A stretch of DNA of 64,000 nt from Canna indica. Taxonomy: Eukaryota; Streptophyta; Magnoliopsida; Zingiberales; Cannaceae. Location: positions 18,408,001 to 18,472,000 of the forward strand of contig CP136897.1 in NCBI GenBank assembly GCA_034359265.1, written 5' to 3'. Shown in pieces: positions 34,513 through 45,719 of the stretch (position 1 is its first letter; each line of letters begins with the position of its first letter). The notes under the pieces were generated by a model. It saw only the letters and a list, made by a program, of their open reading frames with translations. It ran no database searches and was not told the origin of the DNA. A program made the translations under genes and the position numbers.

Positions 34513-35374
34513 GCTGTGAGCGTTGAGGCTATAAGTAGGGGCGTTGATGCCCTAAGTTAGGGTGACGAGGCAAGGGACAACGCTTGGGGTCAAGCCAAGC
34601 TCGTTGGGAGCATAAGGCGGGATCACATTTGGATTTGTGCTCATTTAGAGTGAGTTGGTCTCATTTAGAGCTGAAGGCCACATTTAGGGCCGAGGACCAC
34701 GTTTGGGGTCAAGCCAAGCTCGCGGGGAGCGTAAGGCGGGACTGTGCATGGGGTCGCGATCATTTAAAGCGAGCCGGTCTCATTTAGAGCCAAAGGTCAT
34801 ATTTAGAGCCGAGGAGAACTCAGGGAACGCCGAGGTTGAGGAAGCCTTCAAGGGCGTTGAGGCCATAAGTAAGTTTTGGGCTCATTTAGAGCTGGAGTCG
34901 GTCTCTCACTTATAGTCGGAGGACGCATTTAGGGTCAAGGACCACGCTTGGGGCCAAGCCGAGCTCGTGGGGACTGTAAGGCAGGATCTCTAAATGAGTT
35001 GATCTTCGAGGAGGGTGTAGTAACTTGACATTCTTCGAAATTTCTTCTAGTTCGAGATATGCTCTAGCATCTCCCCTTGCCTGAGGTAGGCTATATAGGG
35101 GGTTCTCCTGTCAGTTTTTTGCTCAACTATTTGGACTTCGACCAAGGTGTCGGTTGGTTGGATGTTGGCTGGCCGAGAACTTATTGGGTGATCGATATGT
35201 TGTTTTGAGGCTTCTTGGTGCTAGCGAGCTTAGATAATAGGTCAGCTCGGGTGTTTTCTTCCTGATGTATGTGCTAGATCACACAATCATCAATGTTAGT
35301 CATTAAGGAGTATACCAGAGATAGGTACCTTTCTAAGGAGGGATCCCTTGCTCATATATACTAGTGTGTGCTCA
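34513..35374. repeat. Tandem ~120-bp repeats and flank, interior of the inverted-repeat structure
   Basis: The block GGGGTCAAGCCAAGCTCG followed by GGAGCGTAAGGCGGGA recurs at about 34582, 34701 and 34947, spaced 119 and about 246 bases (two units). CATTTAGAGCCGAGG-like sequences fill the unit. Two forward frames run through but look like by-products of the repeat. From 35000 to 35374 I see nothing recognisable. Confidence 0.6.
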
Positions 35375-35858
35375 TACATACCAGCCCGAGGTTAGAAGCT
35401 TGGCACGTAATCCTCAGACTCCGACCAAGCTCAGGGATGGTGGACTGGACTAGCTCGGTCAGCCCGGTCCTGGAGGTGCCCCAACTCATTAACTCGACTT
35501 AGATTAAACCAGCTACAACCCAACCTGGGGGCTCCACCCGATCAAACAAGGATATTAATATCCTACATTTATCATCAGGGGTTCGACAGTAAAAAATTCG
35601 CAATCGTAGGGATAACAGTCGGCCCATTCAGGGCTTATCCCCGTAAAACTTCCAAAGATATCCTTGTCGAGTACCTAGACCTGCGTCGCAAAACGGACAC
35701 GATGAACTACATGTATACTCTATACTCCAATTCCATACACCATCTAAAATTCCTTCTCACTTGGGCGTCAGAGTGTCTTTTGCATATCACCACCGGAGCC
35801 GCATTGAACTAGGAGGCGCGAAAGCTTGCAGCATCCCCGACTTTAGGCGAGAACAAAT
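35375..35858 (-). repeat. Right inverted repeat
   Basis: Read on the minus strand it matches 23108-23655 from TGTTCTCGCC inward, with the same block order. It contains ACACTCTGACGCCCAAGTGAG, which also appears at the window end (63950-63990). Confidence 0.7.
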
Positions 35859-36268
35859 AGTTATTCCATTCATCCTATATTTTTATTATTTGTTTATTCC
35901 TATTTCTTGTTTATTTCATTCCTCGTCTATTCCACGAAGCAAAGAAAAAAAACTCGTCTATTCCTCGTCTATTGGGAGTCGATAAGTGACTTCCTACGTT
36001 TTTATTACTTGTTGTCAATCAAATAAGCAGGAAAAAAAATTCTACTTCTTGATAAGTACAACTTGCCGCATCAATCATTTTCTTATATATAATATGTAAG
36101 ATTGAATTTGAAGAGAATTTGCAAATTTGACTATTTTTTTGGATAAATACAAATTCTAATGCATCATAGAATTTTCTTTGAGCGCCTCCTTCCTCCATCG
36201 CACAACTCCCACCTCGATACCTCCTTCCTCTACTGCAAACGCACGACTGCGGCTCACAAGTTGTGTGC
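35859..36268. other. Intergenic, nothing recognised
   Basis: The interval is AT-rich with a TTATTCC/CGTCTATTCC-type repeat around 35870-35970 and a CTCCTTCCTCCATCGCAC stretch near 36185. No gene, RNA or terminal repeat could be supported. Confidence 0.4.
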
Positions 36269-36450
36269 TGTAATACTCCAATTTAATTTCATATTTGGTA
36301 TATTGAATATTGTATTGGTTGATAGGAATTGATAGTGTATAACTATTAACTTTAGTTCAAATATTTTGTTCAAATCAATGGTTAAGACCTGTAAAGTTGA
36401 TGGGCTAGTTATCCCATTGAGCGGGACATAACAAATGATATAAGAGCGGG
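36269..36450 (+). repeat. Possible small LTR remnant with degenerate primer site
   Basis: TGTAATACTCC to ACATAACA (36269-36433, 165 bp) has LTR-like ends and is followed by TGATATAAGAGCGGGA, similar to TGGTATCAGAGCGGGA. This could be one end of a TRIM-type element. No second copy lies nearby, so the call is weak. Confidence 0.35.
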
Positions 36451-37090
36451 ACGTAGTCCTGGGTATGATCAGGGATCCCATGTGAGAAAAGACTATCTGC
36501 AAATATGTTGAAGTCGTTATTAGGTTAGGCTTCACATGAATGTGTTAAGTCGATGTTGCCCCTCCTAGACGTTCTCACGTAACATTCGGCTAATTAATAG
36601 GCCCATCAAGGCCGAACCAACCTCTTGCGGACCCAAAGGAAAAAATTCTATTGATCACTCCGATTCGCTTCGTAGCGTCTCCAGGGCCTCCGATTGGTCG
36701 GCAAAGGTCAGAACACATACGAGTATTACATGATGTCTTCCACGAAAGTACAAATAATCTTGAGATTGATCGTCAACTTTATTCATCATCACTGTACCAA
36801 CAGAAGCTCATGATGTACTATATATTTCTTCATCCAAGCAAGTCATTAATTAATTAATTTCCTCACATAGTCTCATCCGACAACACGATTCTCATATCTT
36901 CAATCCAAACTGCATATGCACAATGCATTTCCAGTTCGAGAGGATGTTAAAGGATAGCGAATATTTACACAGAAGATTCCTATATGAACATAAAAGATTT
37001 GTATCACTTATTAATTCGATTTACTCAATATATTTTCGTCTAATATATTTTATCCTTTATCGGTTAAATGACAACTAATTAGTTTTCCTC
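36451..37090. other. Intergenic, nothing recognised
   Basis: The sequence is of mixed composition without coding frames above about 70 codons. No repeat partner was seen in the window. Confidence 0.4.
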
Positions 37091-37673
37091 ATATTATTTA
37101 GGGCCGGCAATTTTTGACACGACACGATAATCCGACATGACACGACACGACACGACACGGAGTTACACGGGTTCGAATTTGGCTAAATGTGTATTTTGAT
37201 TAAACGGGTTCATAATCGTGTTAATCAGGGTTGAACTCATGTAACCCGTATAAACATGATTAAACTCATTTAACTAAATATGTTTAATCGTGTTACTGAA
37301 CATATTTAATTCATTTACCCGTTTATATGGATATATATATATAATAAAAAGTAAAAAAATATAGATGTTGAATATGTCTTGTTATTAATAGTCTTTCTAA
37401 TATGTTTAATTTTTAATTTCAGTAGCTTTCATTTTGTTTACTATTGAAATTATGTTTATCATGTTGTATCGTGTATGTGTACACATGTATCCGTTTAGAC
37501 ATGTTTACTTAAACGGATTAAGTGTGCCGTGTTGTGTCAACCCAGGAATAAAAGAGTCGGATTCGAATTTGCATATTCGAACACGTTTAATAAACGGATA
37601 AGGTTCGAATTTAGCCATTTAGACACGACAAGTTTAAACACGACACGTACGAGTTATCACCCCTAATATTACT
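37091..37673. mobile_element. Short non-autonomous hAT element (37099-37665)
   Basis: The ends are TAGGGCCGGCAA on the left and, inverted, TAGGGGTGATAA on the right. Flanking 8-bp copies are ATATTATT (37091-37098) and ATATTACT (37666-37673), one transition apart. Subterminal ACACGACACG repeats occur at both ends. It has no coding capacity. It lies about 400 bases upstream of the inhibitor start codon and could affect that promoter. Confidence 0.8.
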
Positions 37674-37899
37674 TGTGTTCGCAAGCAAGTAATATTCTTA
37701 TACATATCAATATTAATTAGGTAGAGAGCAAACTTTGGAAACTATCTAATTTAAACTTTGACTTGCAATATATAATAAATTATCCTTCTTTCCTTAATTT
37801 TCAATATTAGGCAGTACAAACTCTAGAAATCATTTCACACGTTTCTTCATACCTTTACGTATAATTAAGAAATTAACCAATTAGGTGGGCTTTATTTTT

Positions 37900-37983
37900 T
37901 TGACCAATAATAAAAAAAAGTCTCGCATAGCTTCCGTATGGGTCTCAATATATAGAAAAGTCAAAGTAGAGCCCCTATAAATA
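37900..37983 (+). promoter_or_regulatory. Core promoter of the inhibitor gene
   Basis: TATAAATA at 37976-37983 lies 79 bases before the start codon, which predicts transcription from near 38010. W-box cores occur at 37900 (TTGACC, next to a CCAAT at 37904) and at 37959 on the minus strand (TTGACT). W-boxes bind WRKY factors, consistent with wound or pathogen induction known for this family; induction here is inference. Confidence 0.6.
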
Positions 37984-38061
37984 TCCCATTCCATTGGAGA
38001 AGATAACTAATCAACTCTCATCACAAGAGACTTAGTACTCAATCAAGCCAAGAAATCAGAT

Positions 38062-38435
38062 ATGACGGATTGCACTGGTATGCATATGCATGTCCTCTCT
38101 CCTCTCTTTTTGGTGTTATTAATTTCTTTGTTCTTCTAATTCAATTATGATCATATATATCTTTTATTTTTTATTTATTTTACAACATTTATTATAGTAG
38201 GTATATATATATAATTAGTTATTTCTATCTTCCAGGGAAGAGTTCATGGCCCGAGTTGGTGGGAGTGGAGGGAGAGAAGGCGGTGAAAATAATTGAGGAA
38301 CAGAACCCGACGGTCACTGCTCAAATTGTGATAATTGGAGTGTCGATCGTCACCCCTGACTTTCGTTGCGACAGGGTGTGGGTTTGGGTCGATAAGGATA
38401 CTGGTATAGTTGGAAAAGTTCCCCAGATTGGGTAG
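38062..38435 (+). CDS. Potato type I (PI-I/CI-1) serine protease inhibitor
   Basis: Two exons, 38062-38077 and 38236-38435, join at GT/AG sites (intron 38078-38235) to give 71 residues, the usual size for cytosolic plant members without a signal peptide. The family core is intact: GKSSWPELVG at the N-terminus, EEQNP in the helix region, the binding loop and DFRCDRVWVWVD, ending VPQIG. Cys4 and Cys50 can form the single disulfide. These proteins block subtilisin- or chymotrypsin-like proteases by a substrate-like loop. By alignment with the TxD loop of the family the P1 residue is Pro47 (VTPDF), where Met, Leu, Lys, Ala or similar is normal. That may weaken canonical inhibition or change its target. 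No break is visible and the gene looks functional. Confidence 0.9.
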
Positions 38436-38499
38436 ATGTGTATAATATATGCTACATATATATATTATTATTATTATTATTTACCTTAATTAGTTAAAT

Positions 38500-38505
38500 A
38501 ATAAA
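38500..38505 (+). terminator. Likely polyadenylation signal of the inhibitor gene
   Basis: AATAAA lies 65 bases after the stop codon, behind a TTATTATTATTATTATT run (38463-38482). It is the best candidate for the near-upstream poly(A) element. Confidence 0.5.
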
Positions 38506-39514
38506 GATGGCAAATATATATGATCATGCATGCATGCATGGAGATGCCATGCACTATATGTAATATTATATAAGGTCATTATTAATGTAATAATATATAT
38601 ATTATCTATTGGATGATTAATGTCTTTGTGCAACTACATGGGATTATATACTCAATTATTGGAGAAAGCTAGAAAATGATGAATTCCAAATGGACATTGA
38701 ATATTATTAATTAATACAATATTGTTTATGATAAAAAAAAGCGATAAGAGGACTTCTATATAGCACTTGGTATATGCAATCAATAGATCTTAAGTTACTC
38801 TCTTTTACTAAAAGTTATCCAAACAAGCTCGAAATATAAAAGAAAATGATATCGTTGTTGGAAAATAATCTATCACAATATAATGAACAAAAATGTTTGT
38901 TGGTATATATGTCCAATGGAATGATTTGATAGTCATCGTATCGTCAAAATTGCATATTCGATGGTAATTACCGTCAGTTTATATTTATCGATAATAGCTT
39001 CAAATAAAAATCTGATGATAATTGCTATCGAGTTGTTTCCTATGGTAATACATTCGTAAACCTTTTTTATATACGGTAATACCTACAAAATATTATGGAA
39101 TTCCAAAAAAAAAAAAAAGCTAAATCTCATTTTCCTTTGAAATTGTGCCACGCTTGCAACTTATGCAATTTGACTTTTTGCTTTAGAAGAAAAATCCTCA
39201 TCTCTTATCAAATTTGTTAGATCATCCTCTAAACACCTTAAAGGTCGACATACTGCGTACCCATGCATTCGTATTTGCTAATGCTTCCTAGCCAATCCAA
39301 CTTTAGAAGGTGTCCTCTACCAAACGAAAATACAAAAACGTTAGAGGGAAAGCAACAACCATACACCCTATGAAGTTTGCTTGAGAAGGCCTCAAGGACT
39401 TCACAGGAAAAACACCGACTTAGATCCTAAGAGCTCGTTTATAGTATTATCATAATACTATACAATATTTGAAAAATCTTAAATGATGTATTAATTAATA
39501 CATGGTTTATTAGA
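38506..39514. other. Intergenic, downstream of the inhibitor gene
   Basis: The interval is AT-rich. Around 38940-39080 there are phrases such as ATGGTAATTACCGTC and GATGGTAAT-like repeats that resemble worn DNA-transposon ends, but no terminus or duplication can be fixed. ATAGTATTATCATAATACTAT near 39437 is a small perfect inverted repeat. No gene was found. Confidence 0.4.
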
Positions 39515-39524
39515 AATAGTACCC

Positions 39525-42044
39525 TTTTTTTTAACAAACGAAGAAATATATAAATTAGATAGGGGGATACATGCTCAGCATCCTTACACAAAATAAAGTC
39601 TAGCTCAGGAGGTCGTATGGTAGTCCAAACAGTGGACTCCCTACGTCTTCTAGCATAGTTTGTTGCCCAATGGACAGCTTCATTCACAGATCTATTTACA
39701 AAAATACAAGATACATTAACATATATTTTGTAGGGAATGACAAATCCGGTTGAAAATTTTTTGGTTCTGCCAGAGAGGAGTAGCCTTGTTGTTTATCATG
39801 TCTACAAGAGCTTTGCAATATGTTTTAATGATAATATGATCCAAGTTCTTGGAATCTGCCCAAGTTAACGCATTCAAAATAGCAGTACTTTCCGAATGAA
39901 ATGCGAAAATATAATGGAAGAAATTAGAGGAAACAAAAGTACAGTTACCTTCGTGGTTTCTTACCACAAAACCTACAACTCCATCAGGGTCTAGAAAAGC
40001 TCCATCGCAATTGATTTTATACCATCCAGGAGGGGGAGGAGACCATATTGTTGATAGTAGGCATAGAGCCCTCAGGAGTATAGTGAAATTTATAATTCGT
40101 GGAAAATGTTAGAATTCTCATAACTGTATTAGAAACGACAGACCTTCCTTCATCATGTAAGATATTGTTTCTAAAGAACCAAATGAACCACAAGGCATTA
40201 GGAATAATGATTTTAGTCTTAGAATTCAAATGGGACTTAAGACAGCTACCCGAATGCCAAGCACCTCTATTAGATAAATCCAAATTAAGAATTTGACCCA
40301 AAGAAGACCAAATTTCATAAGCATATAGATAGTCCAAAAAAAGATGAGAAATAGTTTAAACATCATTATTACAAAAAACACAAGAAGAATTCACAGATAA
40401 GCCAAGATTGGATAATCTGATTTTAGTAAGCAGTTGGCCATGAAAGAATTTTCATAAAAACAATTTGACTTTTGGAGCTATATAAAGTTTCTAGGTCAAG
40501 TTCCAAATTGGATTGATACTAACAGAAATAAGGTATTCAATTTTAAGAAACAAATATGCAGATGACACGGTTGTCATACCATTTTCATTTGCAATCCAGG
40601 CCACAAAATCATCATTGGGATAAACTGATATCTCAATGTTAGAAATGGTCTCCCACTGCACAAGGATAAACCTAGGAAAGCAGACCAAGCATAATTATAC
40701 ATTAATGATTAACATGAGTAAGGCTATGAATTAGGATCATATTAATGTAGGTAGGTTTCATAGCTAAAGGAAGGTCTAAAGTCCAATAATCATTAAGAAT
40801 AGAAGCATTGTTATCATTTCCAATTATATTTTTAAAACCATGAAATAGATTGGAATAGGCATTATAGAAAAGTTTCCAGCTCCAACAGGATTTGATAGGG
40901 GGATTTGGATTGGTGCAGGACACCAGGGGTATTTGGCTTGAACCACCTTTACCCAAAGGGAGTTAGAGTTGTTTAGGTAGGATTGGATTCTTTTAGCATG
41001 CATGAAGAGATATGCTTTTGGAACTGATATCTTGGATACCAAGTCCTCCTAATTTCTTAGGGAGAGTGACAGTATTCCAATTAAGGAGATGGATGCTATT
41101 GTGATTAGAGTTGTGATTCCATAAAAAATTCCTAATTGTTTTGTCTATTCTCTTACTAAGGTCACTACTTAACCAGGTGAGAGAGACGAAGTGCATGGGG
41201 ATAACGTTAAGAACAGATTTGATGAGAACCAATCTCCCAGCTTGAGAAAAGAGACTAGCTTTCCAATTAGAGAGCTTGGATTCTATTTGGGTAAGAATAT
41301 GAGTATGGTTGGAGGCAGGAGACCTTCTAGGAGACATTATAACTCCAAGGTATTTAAAAGAAAAGCTGCCAACCCTCATACCAAGGAGAAGATGATTTTA
41401 ACAACATTTAGGCTTTTAGAGTTGGCTTTAAAAACAAGAATGATATCATCTGCAAACATGGGGTGGGTTACCTTAAGATTGTTTTTGAATTTAAAAGGGG
41501 TAAGTTTATCAAGATAAACAACATCATTAATAAGGTAAGTAAGGATTTGTGCAACTAGAATGTATAAAAAATGGGAGAGTGGATCTCCCTGTCTAATTCC
41601 TTTAGAAGATGGGAAAAATTTTGAAACTTGAGAGTTGACTAAGCAAGCAAAAGTAGTGGAAGAGATGCAAGCATTAATCCATTTAATAAATTGATCAGGA
41701 AATTTAAAAAGCTTTAGAACATCAATTATGGCTTTCCTACTAAGAAGTGCAAGCTTTTTCAACGTCTATTTTAACAATGATAAAAGGAAACTTACTTTTA
41801 GAGTCATAAAAAGAATGAACCAGTCCTGTACAATCAAAATATTGTCAAGAATATTTCTACCCTTCACAAAGGCAGACTGTTCATAAGTAATAAGAGAGGG
41901 GAGTCTATTGGCAAGAAGTTTAGATAAATTTCTATAAGAAATATTGAATAGAACAATATACCTATAATCTTTGACAGTTTTAGGATTGTTTATTTTGGGA
42001 ATGAATGTTAATAAGATTTTATTCTAGTCATTAGGAATAATAGA
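39525..42044 (-). pseudogene. LINE ORF2, 3' part: RT, zinc-knuckle region, RNase H
   Basis: Reading down the minus strand: a decayed RT start near 42000-41770, the RT core (SKGIRQGDPLSHFLYILVAQ at about 41600, then FADDIILVF at about 41450), KYLGVIMSP near 41350, and FSQAGRLVLIKSVLNVIP. A zf-RVT-like region follows (IIPNALWFIWFFRNNILHDEG, near 40200), then an RNase H-like tail (SESTAILNALTWADS and the NEAVHWA motif). FADD corresponds to the catalytic aspartate pair. Multiple frameshifts. The poly(A) run ends the element at 39525. Confidence 0.85.
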
Positions 42045-42054
42045 CACTACTGGA

Positions 42055-42530
42055 ATAACGAGCATCAGCAACGACTGGATCCGTTGCTACGCTGTTGCCG
42101 AAGACCATCAGCAACTGCCAGCAACGGCTGCTCCCGTTGCAACGCAGTCATTGCAGAAGATCGTGTACCTGATAACTTAACAACGGATCTGCAACGGTCG
42201 CTCATGATGTTGTTAATGATAGTATCAGCAACGATTCTGTAACAGGGTACATCCGTTGTTGATACATCATCAACCACAGCTCAGCAACGAGGTGCGGCTG
42301 TTGCTACTACTTTTATCAGCAACGGTTCCGTAACGACGCGTCGGCTGTTGCGGATATTGCCATCAGCAACGGCCATCACGTCATTGCAAAGCCTTTGCTG
42401 AAAGGATGTTGCTAAGCCGTTGCTGTTGTTCATCAGCAACGGCTTTAAGTTTGCGGCCCAAGTATTACGATACACTTTCAGCAACGGCTTTCACACTCAT
42501 GATCGTGGAAAGGCCGTTGCTGATGATGTT
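42055..42530 (-). repeat. CACTA-2 3' subterminal repeats
   Basis: ATCAGCAACGG and its complement recur about a dozen times in both directions, next to the terminus at 42045. A decayed form of the CACTA-1 hairpin is present at about 42479-42522 (CAGCAACGGC with GCCGTTGCTG). Confidence 0.8.
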
Positions 42531-42860
42531 AACCTATAACTGGGAAATTTTAAAATTAGAAATTTCCATTGATATATTTATAACCTGATACATAACTCAC
42601 ACACCCATAAACACATTCATTCAAATACACATACATTCACACACACATCACAGATACACCTAAATATACATCAAAATAATTATACTTATAATTATAATTA
42701 TCCACAATCGTATAAAAAATATACAAAATCAAAAGTATCGTATCAACACGATACGAATCAATATATCAAGTCACAAAACAAGTAACTCTATCCAAGTAAC
42801 AAGTATATAACAAGTCAATATATATCCAAGTCAATCAAGTCATAAAACAATAAAAGCTCA

Positions 42861-44389
42861 CTACGACGGTGGAGGAAGGTCGGGATTATACGGCGGGGTC
42901 TAGAGTGCTTAAGTGTACACCGGCATGGACTGAGTCGATGACGATGGATCTGAGTGTACACCGCTGGACTGACTTATCATCTGTCTCAGCATGGCATGCA
43001 TCTCAACCATCATCTGACTCTGATGAGCCATCATCTCACTCTGTCGTGAGACCGTCTCCTCTAGTGTCGATATCCTCTTGTTCTGATCATTAATTCTGGA
43101 GGTGGAGGGCCGCTCACCGACTGCCGGAGGGGTCGGTGCCCCAACTGGCCCAAGCATGGCTCGCGCATGGCCACTATTAGCAAAGACATAGATGTGATCA
43201 TGGTCCCAGCCACCTACAGCCTTGACCCATGCTCCCGCGTCAAAGTCCTCGGGGGTGCCCCCGCGCAGTGTCACCGTCTAAGTGTAGGTCTCCTGCACGA
43301 GTTTGGTTTTTGTTTCATATTTTTTCTAAAACTTAAATTATAAAAAAAAATACATAATTGAAACAAATATACTTACCATGATGATTGCAGCGCAAGTGTC
43401 GATGTACTCCTCCGCCCCATGTCCTCTACGGTGAGTCCATTCAAACACCTCCATCGAGGAGGGTCGTTGGATAGTCCCGTCATCCATCACCGTCGTCTAC
43501 ATTTACAAAATAAATACATTAATTAATACACAGAGTAACAAATAAAATATATAATTCAAAATAAGGTATAATACTTACCATGCATCTCGCGTGCACGACA
43601 AATGAAACAGAGCCGCTAGTGTGACGCACTCCTCCCCTCGGCATGCGATTTCTAGCTGCAGTCCTAGATACCTCTTGCCACCGCTCGGTCAACCATATCG
43701 ACACGAGCTGATCCTAATATCTGGAGTAATCCAATCAGGGTTGTATCCCCGAGTCTCTACTATGGTTGTGGCCCCAGCTTGGGCCATCGCCTGTGCCTGA
43801 ACCTACCCCAGCTAGCAATTATACCTCTGCTGGGAAATGGCCTCCCACGCATTGTAAATAAATGGCCTCTGCTCCTCTGGCCAAGTATAGCAAGCCTGCA
43901 AAACAATAATATCAGTACCAATGATAATCAAGCTGATTAAAAAAATTTAAATACATGTATATAAAAATTTTAATATGTACCTCAAACTCGCGCTAGAGCA
44001 TGTCCACGTGCTCACGGAGCACGTTAGACCAAGTGGGCCAGGCTCCATGCATATATCGTCGGATTGTCCCCGATATAGTCCTGGGGACATCCTCCTGCTC
44101 GAACTTGCACAACAAAAATACAGTATAATATTATATTATGATATAATGAATTATATATAATTCATATATAATTCATAATACATTACCGCTCGCCAATTAC
44201 AAAAATAAGTCAGCGTTGTTCCGCAGTTGGCAGAAGTTGAATCATGTTCGGCCCGCGTGGCCGCCTACGTCTCGACGAACTAGCCTCGGTGGCAGGAGGA
44301 TCAGTGGCAAGAGCAAGTGCGGCTGAATCTGGAGTCTGACCGATCAGAGACTCTGTAGCTCTCGTCCGATGATAACCTCGACCCACTAT
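42861..44389 (-). pseudogene. CACTA-2 second gene, Transposase_24-like
   Basis: Exon blocks matching CACTA-1 lie at 44187-44389, 43981-44104, 43579-43895, 43377-43496 and 43292-42861 (minus strand). The second exon has the same length, 124 bases, in both copies. The start codon reads ATA, the acceptor before exon 2 is CAA instead of CAG, and several stops occur. Recognisable parts are YMHGAWPTWSNV, WPEEQRPFIYNAWEAIS and GGTPEDFDAGAWVKAVGGWD. The tail is a Met/Gln-rich coil. Confidence 0.75.
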
Positions 44390-44463
44390 AGCTGTTGAAT
44401 AAGAATTTAATTAGAATATATATATATAGTAGAGATTGATTTAATAGAAGATATACTTTACAA

Positions 44464-45277
44464 TTATTTCTCATCATCTGAGTAATAGTCTTTGAATTCT
44501 TCTTCGTCATATTCTTTATCTTCTTCAAATTCTACTTCTTTATCTCCACCTTCCTCAACTTCATGATCATCATCATCAACATATTCAACTTCTAATTGAA
44601 CTAACACTGTGTTCGCATCTTCGAATATTGGAATAATACGATCTACTGTGGGAGAATCCTCTTCTTGATAGAAATCATCTGTCACATTAGGTATCGGCTC
44701 ATTTTCTCCCGCTATCGGATCAATTCTTCCTCTAGCTTTAGTCTTATAGACTACATGCCAATCTGCTCTATCTTTATTTCGAGCCGGATACTTCGCGTAA
44801 TATACTTGTTCGGCTTGTGATGCCAATATAAAAGGCTCATTTGCTGCCAATTTTGATTTGTAATTAACCTCAATAATTTTGTATTTTGGATGAACTTTCA
44901 TGCCCCTATCTGTTGTATCGAACCAATGATATTTAAATAGGATAACTGATTTCAAGCCAAAGTAGTGCAATTCTAGCACTTCTTCCAACAGTCCATAAAA
45001 ATTCATATCACATTCAACATATGTTATACCCATTAACAAAATATCCGCTATAGCATGACACTAGTCGCGATGGTCCACTAACAAACTCAAATATTTTTTC
45101 ATCTATTTCAACTATGTGATCTTTGTTGTAAGCCTGAATCCAAGTAGGAAAATTACGGTTTCGTAATCTCTCCAATTTCTGATTGCTGTGAATAGAGTAT
45201 TTTTGCATCATCTCATTCGTTAAAGCTCCACGATCAAGATGTCAGTACATCCAACTTCAATTGTCCGACATGATTCT
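44464..45277 (-). pseudogene. CACTA-2 transposase with large internal deletion
   Basis: It begins at ATG 45277 with MSDN, stop, SWMY, stop, HLDRGALTNE (the Transpos_assoc N-terminus) and passes directly into MMQKYSIHSNQKLERLRNRN, which in CACTA-1 lies far downstream (about 9345). The DUF4216-like region (VHPKYKIIEVNYKSKLAANE) and the acidic tail ending DDEK then follow. The catalytic Transposase_21 and DUF4218 parts are gone. The fusion keeps the frame. It may be a deletion product of abortive gap repair, the usual origin of non-autonomous CACTA copies. Confidence 0.8.
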
Positions 45278-45340
45278 ATCAATCGATGACAATATTTTCA
45301 GTTAATGTCTTTAGGTGAGATGGTCATATTCCATTCGGGA

Positions 45341-45540
45341 TTCATATTATTCATATTGCACTAAGTATTTTTTTTAACTGTTAACTTCATTCTAAATTTC
45401 GGCAGCATCTTCCTATAGTTCTCCGAATACGCATATTATCTGGGCGCGTATCGGAGAACAAGAGAGATACAATAGCCAAAATTTAAGAATGAGTTAACGG
45501 TTAAAAGAAAAAACTAAGTGCAATACAAATAACTATGTTC
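45341..45540 (-). other. Long hairpin in the CACTA-2 leader
   Basis: It is the counterpart of 22640-22842. The core arms are 45418-45432 and 45446-45459 with one base missing on the right arm; the outer arms continue to about 95 bases. The loop ATATTATCTGGGC is nearly the same as in CACTA-3. It lies about 140 bases before the transposase start. Confidence 0.7.
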
Positions 45541-45719
45541 CCAAATTATCCAATTAGGGATAATTCAAGGGTTGTACGTCATATAAAAGATCATCTATTT
45601 CTTTTACATGAACATATATACAACCCCCAAACGGATCTAATATTTTGCTAAATCATATCCGACTCATCGACGTGTATGTGAAATGTACCAACTCATCATA
45701 TGGATGATTATTTTCTAAT

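Larger units (their letters stand above)
23108..35858. mobile_element. Structure bounded by ~550-bp inverted repeats, class unknown
   Basis: The left end starts TGTTCTTGCCTGAAGTCG and the right end, read on the minus strand, TGTTCTCGCCTAAAGTCG; similarity continues for about 550 bases. Removing element B (27117-34507) and the solo LTR (24160-25980) leaves about 3.5 kb. A third copy of the terminus begins near 63882. The design could be a Mutator-like element with long terminal inverted repeats, or an LTR element with inverted LTR ends like G2. I found no clear target duplication and no recognisable transposase. Confidence 0.5.

Noticed and set aside
34584..34915. Two overlapping forward frames with similar peptide text
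   Set aside because: The similarity comes from the underlying 120-bp repeat read in two frames; there is no domain or codon pattern.
23103..35866. A 9-bp target duplication for the inverted-repeat structure
   Set aside because: The best pairing I could find matched about six of nine bases in AT-rich sequence, which is not better than chance.
36254..36535. 93-codon minus-strand frame near 36400
   Set aside because: It spans a probable LTR end and primer-site remnant, has no homology I recognise and no supporting context.
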